Counted from the stretch's first letter, positions 40,194-49,116 are shown. The stretch: DNA of 64,000 bases from Verrucomicrobiota bacterium (GCA_023399155.1 JAEWQP010000008.1:62001-126000), one strand, 5' to 3'. The notes: a model not told the origin generated them from the sequence alone. Numbers and translations: made by a program.

Positions 40194-42701
40194 TCACGGC
40201 ACCGATAGCGGCTCGAGGTGCCAGATGTCGCGGGCGTATTCCGAGATCGTCCGGTCGCTCGAGAACTTGCCCACCCGGGCCGTGTTCAGGATCGCCATGC
40301 GTGCCCAGTGACGGCGGTCGCGGTAGGCCTCGTCCACCCGAGCCTGACACTCCACGTAGGCGGCATAGTCGGCCATGACCAGGAACGGGTCTCCTCCGTC
40401 GAGGAGGCTGTGGCGCAGCGGCGCGAGCGCCCCCGGCTGGTCCGGGGTGAAGTAGTCGGAGCCCACCCAATCCACCACCGCACGCAGCTCATCATTCGCA
40501 TGGTAGTACTCGTGGGGATGGTAGCCGCGCTTGAGCAGGCCACGCACCTCGTCGACCGTCAGGCCGAAGATGAAGATGTTTTCGTCGCCGACCTCCTCGC
40601 GAATCTCGATGTTGGCTCCATCGAGCGTTCCGACAGTGAGCGCGCCGTTGAGCGCGAGCTTCATGTTGCCCGTGCCCGAGGCCTCCTTGCCTGCGGTCGA
40701 GATCTGCTCGGAGACATCCGCGGCCGGGATGATCTTCGAGGCGAGCGAGACCCGGTAGTTGGGCAGGAAGACGACCTTGAGCTTACCCTTGATGCGCGGG
40801 TCGTTGTTGATCGCGGCGCCGACCGCGTTGATCGCGTGGATGATCACCTTCGCGAGCTCGTAGCCCGGCGCCGCCTTCGCGGCGAAGATGAACACGCGCG
40901 GAACGATATCGAGCTCCGGGTGCTGGAGCAGCCGCCGGTAGAGGGCGAGGATGTGGAGCAGGTTCAGGTGCTGGCGCTTGTACTCGTGCAGGCGCTTGAT
41001 CTGCACGTCGAAGATCGCCGACGGATCCACGTCCACGCCGCAGTCCTTCTTGATGACCTGCGCAAGGCGCACCTTGTTGGCGTGCTTGATCGCCATGAAC
41101 TCGTCCTGAAAGGCCTTGTCGGTGGCGAACTTTTCCAGCCCGCGCAGCTGATCGAGGTCGCGCGGCCATCCGCCGCCGATCCTGGAGCTGATGAGCGCGG
41201 CCAGCGGCTGGTTGCAGGCGAGCAGCCAGCGGCGCGGCGTGATGCCATTGGTCTTGTTGTTGAACTTCTCCGGATACAGGGCGGCGAATTCCGGGAAAAG
41301 CTGCGTCTTGAGCAGTTCCGAATGGATGGCGGCGACGCCGTTGACCGAATGGCTGCCGACCACGGCGAGATTGGCCATGCGGATCGATTTGCCGCCGCCC
41401 TCCTCGATGAGCGAGATCACCCGCTTCTTCTCGTTCTCGCCCGGCCACTTCTCCGCGACCGTCTGCATCAGCCGGTTGTTGATCTCGAAAATGATCTGCG
41501 TGTGCCGGGGCAGCACGCGCTGGAAGAGCGGCAGTCCCCAGCGCTCGAGCGCCTCGGGCATCAGGGTGTGGTTCGTATAGGCCATGGTGCGCGTGACCAC
41601 CGACCACGCGGCATCCCACCCGAGATTCTCCTCGTCGATGAGGATGCGCATGAGCTCGGCCACCGCGACCGCGGGGTGCGTGTCGTTGAGCTGCACGGCG
41701 ACCTTGTCGGAGAACTTGTCCCAGTCCGAGTTGAGCTTGCGCCAGCGCCGGATGATGTCGCGCAACGAACAGGAGACGAAGAAGTACTGCTGCACCAGGC
41801 GCAGCTCCTTGCCGTTCTCCGTCTTGTCGTTTGGATACAGCACCTTCGAGACGCTCTCGGTGACGGTCTTTTCGCGCACCGCCTCGACATAGCCGCCCTG
41901 GTTGAAGGTGTTGAAGTCAAACTCCTCCGAGGCGCGTGCCGCCCACAGCCGGAGGAAGTTCACCGTGTTGGTCGCGTATCCCGCGATCGGCACGTCGTAG
42001 GGCACGCCCAGCACCGTCTTGCCGTCGCACCAGACGTCACGGGAATTTCCATACGGATCGAACTGCTTCTCGACGTGCCCGTAGAGCTTGACCGTCTGCG
42101 TGTACTCCGGGCGCACGATCTCCCAGGGTGTGCCGTAGCGGGCCCACTCGTCGGGGTGCTCCACCTGGTGGCCGTTGACGAACTCCTGCCGGAACAGGCC
42201 GAACTCGTAATTGATGCCGTAGCCCACAGCCGGGAGATCGAGGGTGGCAAGCGAGTCGAGGAAGCAGGCGGCGAGCCGGCCGAGGCCGCCGTTGCCGAGC
42301 GCCATGTCGACCTCCTCCTCGCGCAGTTCATCGAGGTCGAAGCCGAGATTCTTCACCGCCTTCTCCGTGGCATCGAGGATGTCGACACTGATCAGGTTGT
42401 TGTGGAACAGCCGGCCGATGAGATACTCGAGGGAAAGGTAATAAACGCGTTTTGTGTTCCGCTCGTTGTGGACCGCCTGGGTGCGGATCATCCGCTCGAG
42501 GATGCGGTCGCGCACCGCCAGGGCGGCGCAGATCCACCAGTCCCGCTTCGTCGCCGTCTTGGGATCACGGGCGAGCGTGTAGCGCAGGTGGTTCGCGATC
42601 GACCGCTCGATCTCCTCCGGCGTGTCGTACACGGAAAAGTTCATGCCGCGACCCGGCTGAACAGGTGCCGGGCTCGTTTTCTTGGATGCAGTCTTGGCCA
42701 T
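40194..42701 (-). CDS. glgP: Glycogen (maltodextrin) phosphorylase
   Basis: An 835-residue GT35 enzyme releasing glucose-1-phosphate from alpha-1,4-glucan. Signatures: YLSLEYLIGRLFHNNLI, ALGNGGLGRLAACFLDS, VQLNDTHPAVAVAELMRIL, NKTNGITPRRWL, VFIFAAKAAPGYELAK and the PLP site EASGTGNMKLALNGALTVGT with Lys as the Schiff-base residue. The ATG at 42701 (MAKTASKKTSPAPVQPGRGM) gives a normal length; 91 more open codons upstream are Arg/Ala-rich and rejected. The ending (DIWHLEPLSVP) is standard. With malQ and glgB it covers glycogen breakdown and remodelling. Confidence 0.96.
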   Translation of the reverse strand: MAKTASKKTSPAPVQPGRGMNFSVYDTPEEIERSIANHLRYTLARDPKTATKRDWWICAALAVRDRILERMIRTQAVHNERNTKRVYYLSLEYLIGRLFHNNLISVDILDATEKAVKNLGFDLDELREEEVDMALGNGGLGRLAACFLDSLATLDLPAVGYGINYEFGLFRQEFVNGHQVEHPDEWARYGTPWEIVRPEYTQTVKLYGHVEKQFDPYGNSRDVWCDGKTVLGVPYDVPIAGYATNTVNFLRLWAARASEEFDFNTFNQGGYVEAVREKTVTESVSKVLYPNDKTENGKELRLVQQYFFVSCSLRDIIRRWRKLNSDWDKFSDKVAVQLNDTHPAVAVAELMRILIDEENLGWDAAWSVVTRTMAYTNHTLMPEALERWGLPLFQRVLPRHTQIIFEINNRLMQTVAEKWPGENEKKRVISLIEEGGGKSIRMANLAVVGSHSVNGVAAIHSELLKTQLFPEFAALYPEKFNNKTNGITPRRWLLACNQPLAALISSRIGGGWPRDLDQLRGLEKFATDKAFQDEFMAIKHANKVRLAQVIKKDCGVDVDPSAIFDVQIKRLHEYKRQHLNLLHILALYRRLLQHPELDIVPRVFIFAAKAAPGYELAKVIIHAINAVGAAINNDPRIKGKLKVVFLPNYRVSLASKIIPAADVSEQISTAGKEASGTGNMKLALNGALTVGTLDGANIEIREEVGDENIFIFGLTVDEVRGLLKRGYHPHEYYHANDELRAVVDWVGSDYFTPDQPGALAPLRHSLLDGGDPFLVMADYAAYVECQARVDEAYRDRRHWARMAILNTARVGKFSSDRTISEYARDIWHLEPLSVP

Positions 42702-43051
42702 GTGCGTGGTGTCTCGGTGCAACGGATTGGCGGCCCGGGAAAAGCCCGGATCGTGCCAGAGCATCGGCGGACGCGTGCCCGTCGCGAACGTATTCTGCGG
42801 CGGCCGGTCTCCGATTGATCGGACAAAACCGCGATCGCTTTCGACGCTGCCAGCGCGTCCGCGCCGCCCGACGCGCGCCGGTTTCGCAGAACGTCGCCGC
42901 CCGATGCGGCCTTCGGGGCCGATACGGAGCCATGCGCTGACGTGCATTCTCTGCACGCATCCCAGAGTTCCCAACGGTGGAACCCAACCTCAGCCGCCAC
43001 GGTCACTGCGCCCCATGGCGCTGGCTCGCGAGCGGGTCCGGATGGATTCGT
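42702..43051. other. 350-bp gap: glgP upstream region and cco cluster end
   Basis: No gene is supported. A small perfect palindrome, tccgattgatcgga (42810-42823), lies about 110 bp upstream of the glgP start and could be an operator. No U-tailed terminator is visible after the monoheme cytochrome gene. Confidence 0.4.
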
Positions 43052-43738
43052 CTACTTGAACTCGTTGAGCTCGGCCTCGGTCCATGGAGCCGCGCGTTCG
43101 CCGGCCCCGGCCATGATCTCCTTCACCCGCTCGGGAGTGACCGCCTCGGCGGCGTTGCCCCAGGAGGCGCGCACGTAGGTGAGGACGGCCGCGATCTTCT
43201 GCTCATTGAAGCGGTAGCCGCTCTTCGGACCGAATGCCGGCATCGCGCCGTTGTAGGTGACACCATTGACGGTGATCGGCCCGCTGAGTCCATGGAGGAG
43301 GATGCGCACCAGACGCTCGTCGCTGCCGGTCACGTATTCAGAATTCGTTAATGGCGGGAAGCTGCCTGCAACGCCCTGGCCGCTGACCTGATGGCACGCG
43401 GCGCAATTCTGGTTGTACAACCGCCCGCCGAGCACCATGGGATCGACGACCTTGGGCGCCTCGGCAACCGCGGCCTTCCTCCCCTGCGACGGATCGAAGG
43501 CGGTCGGTGCGAAGTCTCCGGAATAGTGCGCGATATAGACGCCGCCGACGAAGATCAGGGCGGAAAAGACAAACAGCAGGAAGATCGGGATCGGCGAAAA
43601 TCCCTCCATCGGCTCGGGCTTCTCACGCAGGAGCTGCTGATGAACGGCCGTGAGGCTGGCGTCGGATACGGCGGCCTGCTCGAGCTGGCGCGTCGAGGCC
43701 TTGCCTTGCGGGGCGGACGGTGAGGATGGGGCGCTCAT
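43052..43738 (-). CDS. Monoheme cytochrome c, third subunit of the cbb3-type oxidase (CcoP-like position)
   Basis: A 228-residue protein with a cytoplasmic N-terminus, one membrane helix (about 49-70, PIPIFLLFVFSALIFVGGVY) and one c-type heme site NCAACH (Cys112, Cys115, His116), with a likely Met ligand in GAMPAFG. It overlaps ccoO by 4 bp (ATGA), so it is in the oxidase operon. Canonical CcoP has two heme sites; only one is present here, so this is either a reduced CcoP or a separate cytochrome c domain subunit. The ATG at 43738 is chosen from that overlap and the family layout. Confidence 0.82.
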   Translation of the reverse strand: MSAPSSPSAPQGKASTRQLEQAAVSDASLTAVHQQLLREKPEPMEGFSPIPIFLLFVFSALIFVGGVYIAHYSGDFAPTAFDPSQGRKAAVAEAPKVVDPMVLGGRLYNQNCAACHQVSGQGVAGSFPPLTNSEYVTGSDERLVRILLHGLSGPITVNGVTYNGAMPAFGPKSGYRFNEQKIAAVLTYVRASWGNAAEAVTPERVKEIMAGAGERAAPWTEAELNEFK

Positions 43739-44385
43739 TCGGCGAATTTCGGCGCTTCGGGAAGTTCGTAGTCGGTGCGCAGGCTCAGCAGATAGGCCAC
43801 GAGTGCCTCCGCGCGCGGAGTCGGCACGATCTCGTACCCCACCGGCGGCGCCCATCCATCCGGGAGCCGCAGGGCCTTGGGCGAAGGCTCGCCCACGATC
43901 CGGCGCTCCTCAAAGAGGAACGGAAAGGGCGGCATGATCGACTTTCCGTCAGACGTGATCCTCGGGTCGTACAGGTGCAGCATGTGCCAGTCGACGCTGG
44001 GCTGGCGCTCGCCCACGTTGCGCAAGTCCGGCCCGGTCCGCATCGTGCCGAGAAAGACGCGCCCGTCCTGGATGTAGTCGCGCGCCACATTCGGGCGCTT
44101 GCCGTAATTGCGCTCGACGTCCGAGCTCTTCCCGCCGTCGCGGCTGAGTGAGTTGCGCACCTGTTGGGAGTGGCAGTAGACGCAACCCAGCTCGGCGTAG
44201 ACCTGCTGGCCCTGCTTGGCGTCACCGCTCATCGGTTGCGGCACGACGCGCTCCGTGTCCTTGTCGAAGATGGGCTGGGTGGCGCCGACCTCGGTCTGCT
44301 GAATGAGATTGGTCAGCACGATCCCCGACCAGGAGAAGGCGATCGTGAAGAAGATGCCGAGAAAAAGGAGCGGGCCGTTGTTCAT
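43735..44385 (-). CDS. ccoO: cbb3-type cytochrome c oxidase subunit II
   Basis: A 216-residue subunit with one N-terminal membrane helix (LLFLGIFFTIAFSWSGIVL) and a periplasmic monoheme domain. The heme site is LGCVYCHSQQVR (Cys68, Cys71, His72), the characteristic CcoO/FixO motif. The downstream RTGPDLRNVGERQPSVDWHMLHLYDPR is also typical. It passes electrons from soluble or subunit cytochrome c to CcoN. It overlaps ccoN and the third subunit gene by 4 bp on each side. Confidence 0.93.
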   Translation of the reverse strand: MNNGPLLFLGIFFTIAFSWSGIVLTNLIQQTEVGATQPIFDKDTERVVPQPMSGDAKQGQQVYAELGCVYCHSQQVRNSLSRDGGKSSDVERNYGKRPNVARDYIQDGRVFLGTMRTGPDLRNVGERQPSVDWHMLHLYDPRITSDGKSIMPPFPFLFEERRIVGEPSPKALRLPDGWAPPVGYEIVPTPRAEALVAYLLSLRTDYELPEAPKFAE

Positions 44386-45866
44386 GACGTCTTCAGCGAA
44401 AGGCTCGGGGGCGTGTTGAAGAGCGTGGGGGCGGTCTCCGCCGGGCTGCGCCGCTTCAACAGCATCCAGACAAAGCTAACCACGAACGCGATGTGGCCCA
44501 CGGCGATCAGAATGCCCGAGACCGTGCGGGCGAACAGCCATGGCTTGGTATCGAGCATGATCTGGAGGAAATCGGGGTGGTTCGCCACGTCGTTCATCTG
44601 CATGCCCTGCACCCAGCCGCCGATCGAGAGCGCCACGACATAGAGCGTGATGCCGCCCGCCGTGGCCCAGAAATGCACGCTTATGAGGAACGCGGAAGGC
44701 CACTCCTTCCGCAACAGGCGGGGGAGCATGTAGTAGATACTGCCGAACATCACCATCGTGAAGAACGCGTACATCCCGTGGTGGGCGTGGCCTACGGTGA
44801 AGTGGCTGAAGTGCGTGACGGAGTTGACCGAGCGCAGCGCCATGCCCGAGCCGAGAAGACTCGCGAGCGTGTAATTCATCGCGCCGAACACGATGAAACG
44901 CAGCGTCGGGCTGTTCCAGGCGTGCTGGAAGCTGCCAACCACGGTGAGGTGATGGTTGATCGCGGTCACAATGACCGGGATCACCATCATCAGACTGGCC
45001 ACGATGCCGGCCGACTGCACCCAGACCGGGATCGGTCCCCCGATGAGATGGTGGACGCCGGCCCAGTTGTAGAAAAACGCCAGGGCCCAGAAGCCGACCA
45101 CCGAGAGATGATAGCTGTGGATCGCCTTCCCGAGGACCTTGGGGATGAAGTAATAGGACGCAGCGATGCCGATGGGCGTGAACCAAAGGCCGAGGACGTT
45201 GTGCGCGAACCACCAGTTCGTCAGCGACTGGATCACCCCGACCGTCGGCGAGAAGACCAGCATGATCTGCGCGACCGAGTAGAGCCACGGGAACCAGAAC
45301 AGCGCCGCGAGCAGGTACCACTGCGACACATACGTGTGCTCGCCGCGGCGGAAGCGGAAGGTGATGATGCCCCAGACGCCGATCAGCGCGTAGCTTACGA
45401 AGAGCAGCGGCGTGACATAGCTGGGAAACTCGAGCCATTCCACCGGCTGCGCATCGCCGCGCAGGATGCCGATCGTGCCGACGGTCACCGCGACGTTCCA
45501 GGCCGCCCCGGACACATAGAGGATGCCGGAATGGCGCAGCAGCGTGCGGGAAAGCCGCGCCATCAGCCAGAAACTCACGCCGATGCCGGCATTCGTCGAC
45601 CAGCCGTAGATCACGGTATTCAGATGCGCGGTACGGATGCGCCCGAAGGTGAGCCACTCCTGGGTCGCGAGGAACTCGGGGTTGTGCATCTTCCACGAGG
45701 CGATCAGGGCGAACACCGTGCCCACGAGCAGCCAGACGGCCGAGGTGCCGAGGAAGATGAGCGCGAGCACGCGCGTGCTCGCGTCGATCTGGTGAAGTTC
45801 CGCGCGTTCGTGCACCGCGTGCGTGCGCGGGTCGATCGCGGCGGCTAGACTGGGAGCCTGACTCAT
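44382..45866 (-). CDS. ccoN: cbb3-type cytochrome c oxidase subunit I
   Basis: A 494-residue heme-copper oxidase catalytic subunit with about 12 membrane helices. Signature regions: FGRIRTAHLNTVIYGW, NWWFAHNVLGLWFTPIGIAASYYFIPK (histidine ligands), YNWAGVHHLIGGPIPVWVQSAG (Cu-B histidines) and FSHFTVGHAHHGMYAFFTMV. It reduces O2 to water with proton pumping. cbb3 oxidases typically have high oxygen affinity. The 4-bp overlaps with ccoS and ccoO indicate tight coupling. Confidence 0.94.
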   Translation of the reverse strand: MSQAPSLAAAIDPRTHAVHERAELHQIDASTRVLALIFLGTSAVWLLVGTVFALIASWKMHNPEFLATQEWLTFGRIRTAHLNTVIYGWSTNAGIGVSFWLMARLSRTLLRHSGILYVSGAAWNVAVTVGTIGILRGDAQPVEWLEFPSYVTPLLFVSYALIGVWGIITFRFRRGEHTYVSQWYLLAALFWFPWLYSVAQIMLVFSPTVGVIQSLTNWWFAHNVLGLWFTPIGIAASYYFIPKVLGKAIHSYHLSVVGFWALAFFYNWAGVHHLIGGPIPVWVQSAGIVASLMMVIPVIVTAINHHLTVVGSFQHAWNSPTLRFIVFGAMNYTLASLLGSGMALRSVNSVTHFSHFTVGHAHHGMYAFFTMVMFGSIYYMLPRLLRKEWPSAFLISVHFWATAGGITLYVVALSIGGWVQGMQMNDVANHPDFLQIMLDTKPWLFARTVSGILIAVGHIAFVVSFVWMLLKRRSPAETAPTLFNTPPSLSLKTS

Positions 45867-46096
45867 GGATGTTTGCGGGCTGCTTCGGATGGGGACGCGG
45901 CCGTGGGGCGCGGTCGATGGCCGGGGAAGAAATCGGTCTGGACGCCCTCGGGCTCAGACTCGTCGAAAATCGAGCGCGACTGCTTGTCGAGATCGCGGAA
46001 TTCGCCGGTCTTCTGCGCCCAGAAGAACGCATAGACCGCCGAGGCGCTCATCAGAACGCCAATCACCGCAAGAAGACCGTAGGCGAGCCATGCCAT
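45863..46096 (-). CDS. ccoS: cbb3 oxidase assembly protein CcoS
   Basis: A 77-residue protein with one N-terminal membrane helix (MAWLAYGLLAVIGVLMSASA) followed by YAFFWAQKTGEFRDLDKQS, the CcoS pattern (aromatic pair then a charged short segment). CcoS is needed for cofactor insertion into cbb3 oxidases. The ATG at 46096 is supported by this helix. It overlaps ccoN by 4 bp. The C-terminal 30 residues are Pro/Arg-rich. ccoG, ccoH and ccoI are not in the window. Confidence 0.82.
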   Translation of the reverse strand: MAWLAYGLLAVIGVLMSASAVYAFFWAQKTGEFRDLDKQSRSIFDESEPEGVQTDFFPGHRPRPTAASPSEAARKHP

Positions 46097-46127
46097 GCTA
46101 GGTAGGGAGGTCGGGCGAGGCCTCCGG

Positions 46128-46164
46128 GGAAAGGCTGAAGGGCTGAGGAGCTGAGAGGCTGAAC
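46128..46164. repeat. Octamer tandem repeat, family copy 3 (reverse orientation)
   Basis: gaaaggctgaagggctgagg, then agctgagaggctgaac; read on the other strand these are 8-mers of the YYYTCAGC type seen at 5233-5288. It lies in the 211-bp gap upstream of ccoS. Confidence 0.7.
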
Positions 46165-46194
46165 GTCGAAATGCCCCCGGTTGGCGAAAGCTTG

Positions 46195-46273
46195 AGGTAG
46201 GGCGAGGCCTCCGGCCGAGCCGCACAAACGATCCTGGAAAGGCGGCGGCTCGGCCGGAGGCCTTGCCCTACCT
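46195..46273. repeat. 79-bp hairpin element with 29-bp inverted arms
   Basis: The arms at 46195-46223 (starting aggtagggcgaggcctccgg) and 46245-46273 (ending ccggaggccttgccctacct) pair at 28 of 29 positions around a 21-base loop. A partial third copy, aggtagggaggtcgggcgag, starts at about 46100. It sits between the small actF-linked gene and ccoS. Confidence 0.82.
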
Positions 46274-46307
46274 GAGTCGCATGGATCGTCGCAGCCATCG
46301 TCGCGGA

Positions 46308-46646
46308 CTACTTCTTCGCCTGGGCGTCGCGCACGACGAGTTCCATGGCGCGGTCGATGGGGAGGCGCACAACGCCGTTCGGCTTGTCGATCCATTCGTG
46401 GGACTTCAGGGCGAGGTCCTCCTTAATGACGAGTTCGGAGAGCCGGTCAGCTCGCTCCTCGGGCGTGAGCAGATTTGCTGCGAGGCGCTCCTCCTCGGTC
46501 ATCTGGGCGGGCTGGGTTCCGCCAGCGACATGGGCGGGAACGCGGGCGATGAGCAGCACCACCACAAAGATCAGGAAACACCCGATGATGCCCGCGGCGG
46601 AAAGCCAGAAGGCGCGGCCGGAAGGTTGCTTGAAGGTGTCACTCAT
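46308..46646 (-). CDS. Small single-pass membrane protein of the act-cco cluster
   Basis: A 112-residue protein beginning MSDTFKQPSGRAFWLSAAGI, with one membrane helix (about 13-35) and a periplasmic, mostly helical part containing MTEEERLAANLLTPEERADR and ending PIDRAMELVVRDAQAKK. Overlapping actF by 8 bp, it belongs to the ACIII operon. No heme or metal motif is seen and I cannot name a family; position suggests an accessory or assembly subunit of ACIII or the oxidase. Confidence 0.7.
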   Translation of the reverse strand: MSDTFKQPSGRAFWLSAAGIIGCFLIFVVVLLIARVPAHVAGGTQPAQMTEEERLAANLLTPEERADRLSELVIKEDLALKSHEWIDKPNGVVRLPIDRAMELVVRDAQAKK

Positions 46647-47883
46647 GGAGATGGAGGGACTCGAGGATGCGCGGATCGCGAACGGGAATGCAGCGCTGGC
46701 TGCCGTAGCTGCGGAAGAACGCCCAGAAGCAGATGCCACCGATGCCGACCAGCGCAGTGATGTCCCAGAGCGTGACGTGGAAATTCACCGGATCGCCGTG
46801 GGCGCCGCCCTGCTTCATCGCGGGCAGGATGTTGTAGTAGAAGTCGAGAAGGATGATGCCGAGGATCCACAGGCAGATGAAGATCATCGCGCCATCCATC
46901 TTCTTGAGCGGGTGCTGGAGGAAGAACAGGAACGGGATGAGAAAATGCCCGAAGATCAGGATCATCCCCACGTGCCACCAGTTGCCGGTCTCGCGGATGT
47001 TGTACCAGAACGTCTCCTCAGGGATGTTGGCGTTCCAGATCAGGAAGTACTGCGAGAACGTGATGTAGGCCCAGAACACGGTGAACGCCAGCATCAGGTT
47101 GCCGAGGTTGAGCAGGTGGGCCTTGGTGAAGATCCCGGCAAGCACGCCGCGGCTGGCCAGAAAGATGCAAAGCAGTGCCGTCAGCGCGAGCGCACCACGC
47201 ATGCACGAGGCGAAGAACCACACGCCATACATGGTCGAGAACCAGTGGTACTCGAGGCTCATCAGCCAGTAGAACGCGGCGAACGTCAGGCTGAGCGCCG
47301 TGAGCGGGAGCCCCATCGCCGCGGTCACGCGGTTGCTGCGCGTATGGTCGGCCGAGCCGTCCACATCCTGCGCAAACGAATGGCGGCGCACGCGATAGGA
47401 CAGCCAGATCCAGATGCCAAAGAACCCGGCGGTGAAGAGGGTGAACGCCGTCCGGTTCAGGAAACCGGACTTCTTGGTGTAAAGGATGTCCCCGCCGACC
47501 TTGGCTGCGTCCATCCAGCCCCAGATCACGCCGGGATGCATCCAGGAAACCACGACAAGCGGCACAAACAACAGCGCGAGCCACTTGAACACCGCGAGCC
47601 AGTGCTCGTGTGTCCGGCGGATGACCGTCGACCAGCCTGCATCAAAGATGTGATGGATGAGGACGAGCAGCAGGACGCCGATGGAAAGGCCCGTCCAGAA
47701 GGTCATGCCGATCAGCCACGAGAGCCCGGCACGGGTCGCCGCCTCCGGTGTCGATGCGGTGAATGCTCCGACGAGACTGAGCAGGATGCCCGCGACGCCA
47801 ACGAACAGCGGGACGATCGGGTTGGTCAGGCGAGGCTGCCCGGCCGGGGCGTGGGAAAGAGAAGCGGCGTGGGATGCGCTCAT
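46639..47883 (-). CDS. actF: Alternative Complex III subunit ActF (quinone-binding NrfD-like)
   Basis: A 414-residue polytopic protein with about 10 hydrophobic helices, e.g. NPIVPLFVGVAGILLSLVGAF, LSWLIGMTFWTGLSIGVLL and NRTAFTLFTAGFFGIWIWLS. It carries the ActF blocks LIHHIFDAGWSTVIRR, FYWLMSLEYHWFSTMYGVW and FSQYFLIWNANIPEETFWY. It is a smaller paralogue of ActC and forms part of the membrane arm of the quinol:cytochrome c oxidoreductase. It lies 42 bp after actE. Confidence 0.92.
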   Translation of the reverse strand: MSASHAASLSHAPAGQPRLTNPIVPLFVGVAGILLSLVGAFTASTPEAATRAGLSWLIGMTFWTGLSIGVLLLVLIHHIFDAGWSTVIRRTHEHWLAVFKWLALLFVPLVVVSWMHPGVIWGWMDAAKVGGDILYTKKSGFLNRTAFTLFTAGFFGIWIWLSYRVRRHSFAQDVDGSADHTRSNRVTAAMGLPLTALSLTFAAFYWLMSLEYHWFSTMYGVWFFASCMRGALALTALLCIFLASRGVLAGIFTKAHLLNLGNLMLAFTVFWAYITFSQYFLIWNANIPEETFWYNIRETGNWWHVGMILIFGHFLIPFLFFLQHPLKKMDGAMIFICLWILGIILLDFYYNILPAMKQGGAHGDPVNFHVTLWDITALVGIGGICFWAFFRSYGSQRCIPVRDPRILESLHLHE

Positions 47884-47925
47884 GGACGGTAGGCTATGGG
47901 CAAGGAGGCCAGGGCAAGGGGTTGG

Positions 47926-48567
47926 TCAGAGGCCGAGCTCGGGACGGTTTGCAGGACGCACATCATCGACAGTGCCGAGTTGGGCGCGCTGGAGGGCGCG
48001 CAGGTAGGCGACGATCGCCCACCGATCGGGCACGCTGACGCGGTCCCCATAGGGATACATCGTATTTTTGCCGTGGGTGATGGTGTTGAAGATCTCCCCT
48101 TCGGACATGCTACGAAGCCGGTCGTCGTGATAGGTGGGCGTGGCGCCCATGCCATAGAGCTTGGTGATGCCATTGCCGTCGCCGGTGCGACCGTGGCAGG
48201 GCGCGCAAAACATGTCGTAGCGTTCGCGACCTCGGGCGAGGAACTCGTGGTTGACCTCCACGTCCGCGGGATAACCGCGCGCCCACTCGCCCGTGGCTGT
48301 GCGGCCGCGGAACATGTGGTCGTCGGCCGCGAGGTACATCGGGTCGGCCTCCACGGAGCGGCCGCGCGCGACCACGTTGGCGGGCAGCGGGCGATCCGTG
48401 CGACCGTCGGCGAAGAAACGGCTTTCCTGCTGCGGCTTGTACTTGGGCTGGTGGTCCATGTCGGGGAACACCTCCAGAGGCGGGCGAGTCGAGAGCGACC
48501 CGCGAAAGCCGAGGATCGACGCGGCGGCGACGACGGTGAAAAGGAAGGCGAGCCAGACGTAACGCAT
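47926..48567 (-). CDS. actE: Alternative Complex III subunit ActE (monoheme cytochrome c)
   Basis: A 213-residue protein with an N-terminal membrane anchor or signal (MRYVWLAFLFTVVAAASILG) and one c-heme site FCAPCHGRTGDGNG (Cys121, Cys124, His125), with a likely Met ligand near KNTMYPYG. The segment HMFRGRTATGEWARGYPADV before the heme is typical of ActE. Exposed to the periplasm, it passes electrons out of ACIII towards the terminal oxidase. It is followed by actF and preceded by actD with a 7-bp gap. Confidence 0.92.
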   Translation of the reverse strand: MRYVWLAFLFTVVAAASILGFRGSLSTRPPLEVFPDMDHQPKYKPQQESRFFADGRTDRPLPANVVARGRSVEADPMYLAADDHMFRGRTATGEWARGYPADVEVNHEFLARGRERYDMFCAPCHGRTGDGNGITKLYGMGATPTYHDDRLRSMSEGEIFNTITHGKNTMYPYGDRVSVPDRWAIVAYLRALQRAQLGTVDDVRPANRPELGL

Positions 48568-48574
48568 GACAGTG

Positions 48575-49108
48575 TCAGTTCTCCAGGTCGCTGATTTCCT
48601 TGGCCCCGAGTTTCGCGAACAGTGCGCGGGCGCCGTCGGGCGTGAACTTCGGATCGCGTGCTTCCACCACGATGAGGAACTCGTCGTCGGTCGCGCGCTC
48701 GATGCGGTCGTACTTCAGCACCGGGTGATAATGCATCGGCAGGCGATTGAGAATGAACATGCCCCCGATCGTCCCGAACGCGCTCAGCAGAATCGTGAGC
48801 TCGTAGGAAACGGGAAACGCATACATCGGGCTGAACATCGGCTTGCCGCCCACGGCCAGCGGGTAGTCGAACGCGTTCATGTACCAGATGCCAAGCATGC
48901 CCAGCGTCATGCCGGCGATGCCGCCGATCAGCGAGAAACGCGGCACGAGCGATCGACGCAGCCCCATGGCGGAATCCATCCCGTGGATCGGGAACGGCGT
49001 GATGACATCCCAGTGTTTATAGCCGGCATCGCGCACTTCCTCGGCGGCGTGCATGAGGGCAACCGGGGAGTCGAAGCGGGCGACGAGGCCGAAGGTGTTG
49101 TTCGACAT
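48575..49108 (-). CDS. actD: Alternative Complex III subunit ActD
   Basis: A 177-residue DUF3341 protein with an N-terminal soluble domain (FGLVARFDSPVALMHAAEEVRDAGYKH, DVITPFPIHGMD) and two membrane helices (FSLIGGIAGMTLGMLGIWYM and FPVSYELTILLSAFGTIGGMFIL), ending with HYHPVLKYDRIERATDDEF. It is a structural membrane subunit of ACIII. The ATG at 49108 is used; a TTG four codons upstream (49120) overlaps the actC stop and is less likely. Confidence 0.92.
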   Translation of the reverse strand: MSNNTFGLVARFDSPVALMHAAEEVRDAGYKHWDVITPFPIHGMDSAMGLRRSLVPRFSLIGGIAGMTLGMLGIWYMNAFDYPLAVGGKPMFSPMYAFPVSYELTILLSAFGTIGGMFILNRLPMHYHPVLKYDRIERATDDEFLIVVEARDPKFTPDGARALFAKLGAKEISDLEN

Positions 49109-49116
49109 GGCGACGA

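Noticed and set aside
40218..42818. 866-codon plus-strand frame over glgP
   Set aside because: Antisense of a textbook glycogen phosphorylase; no motif of its own.
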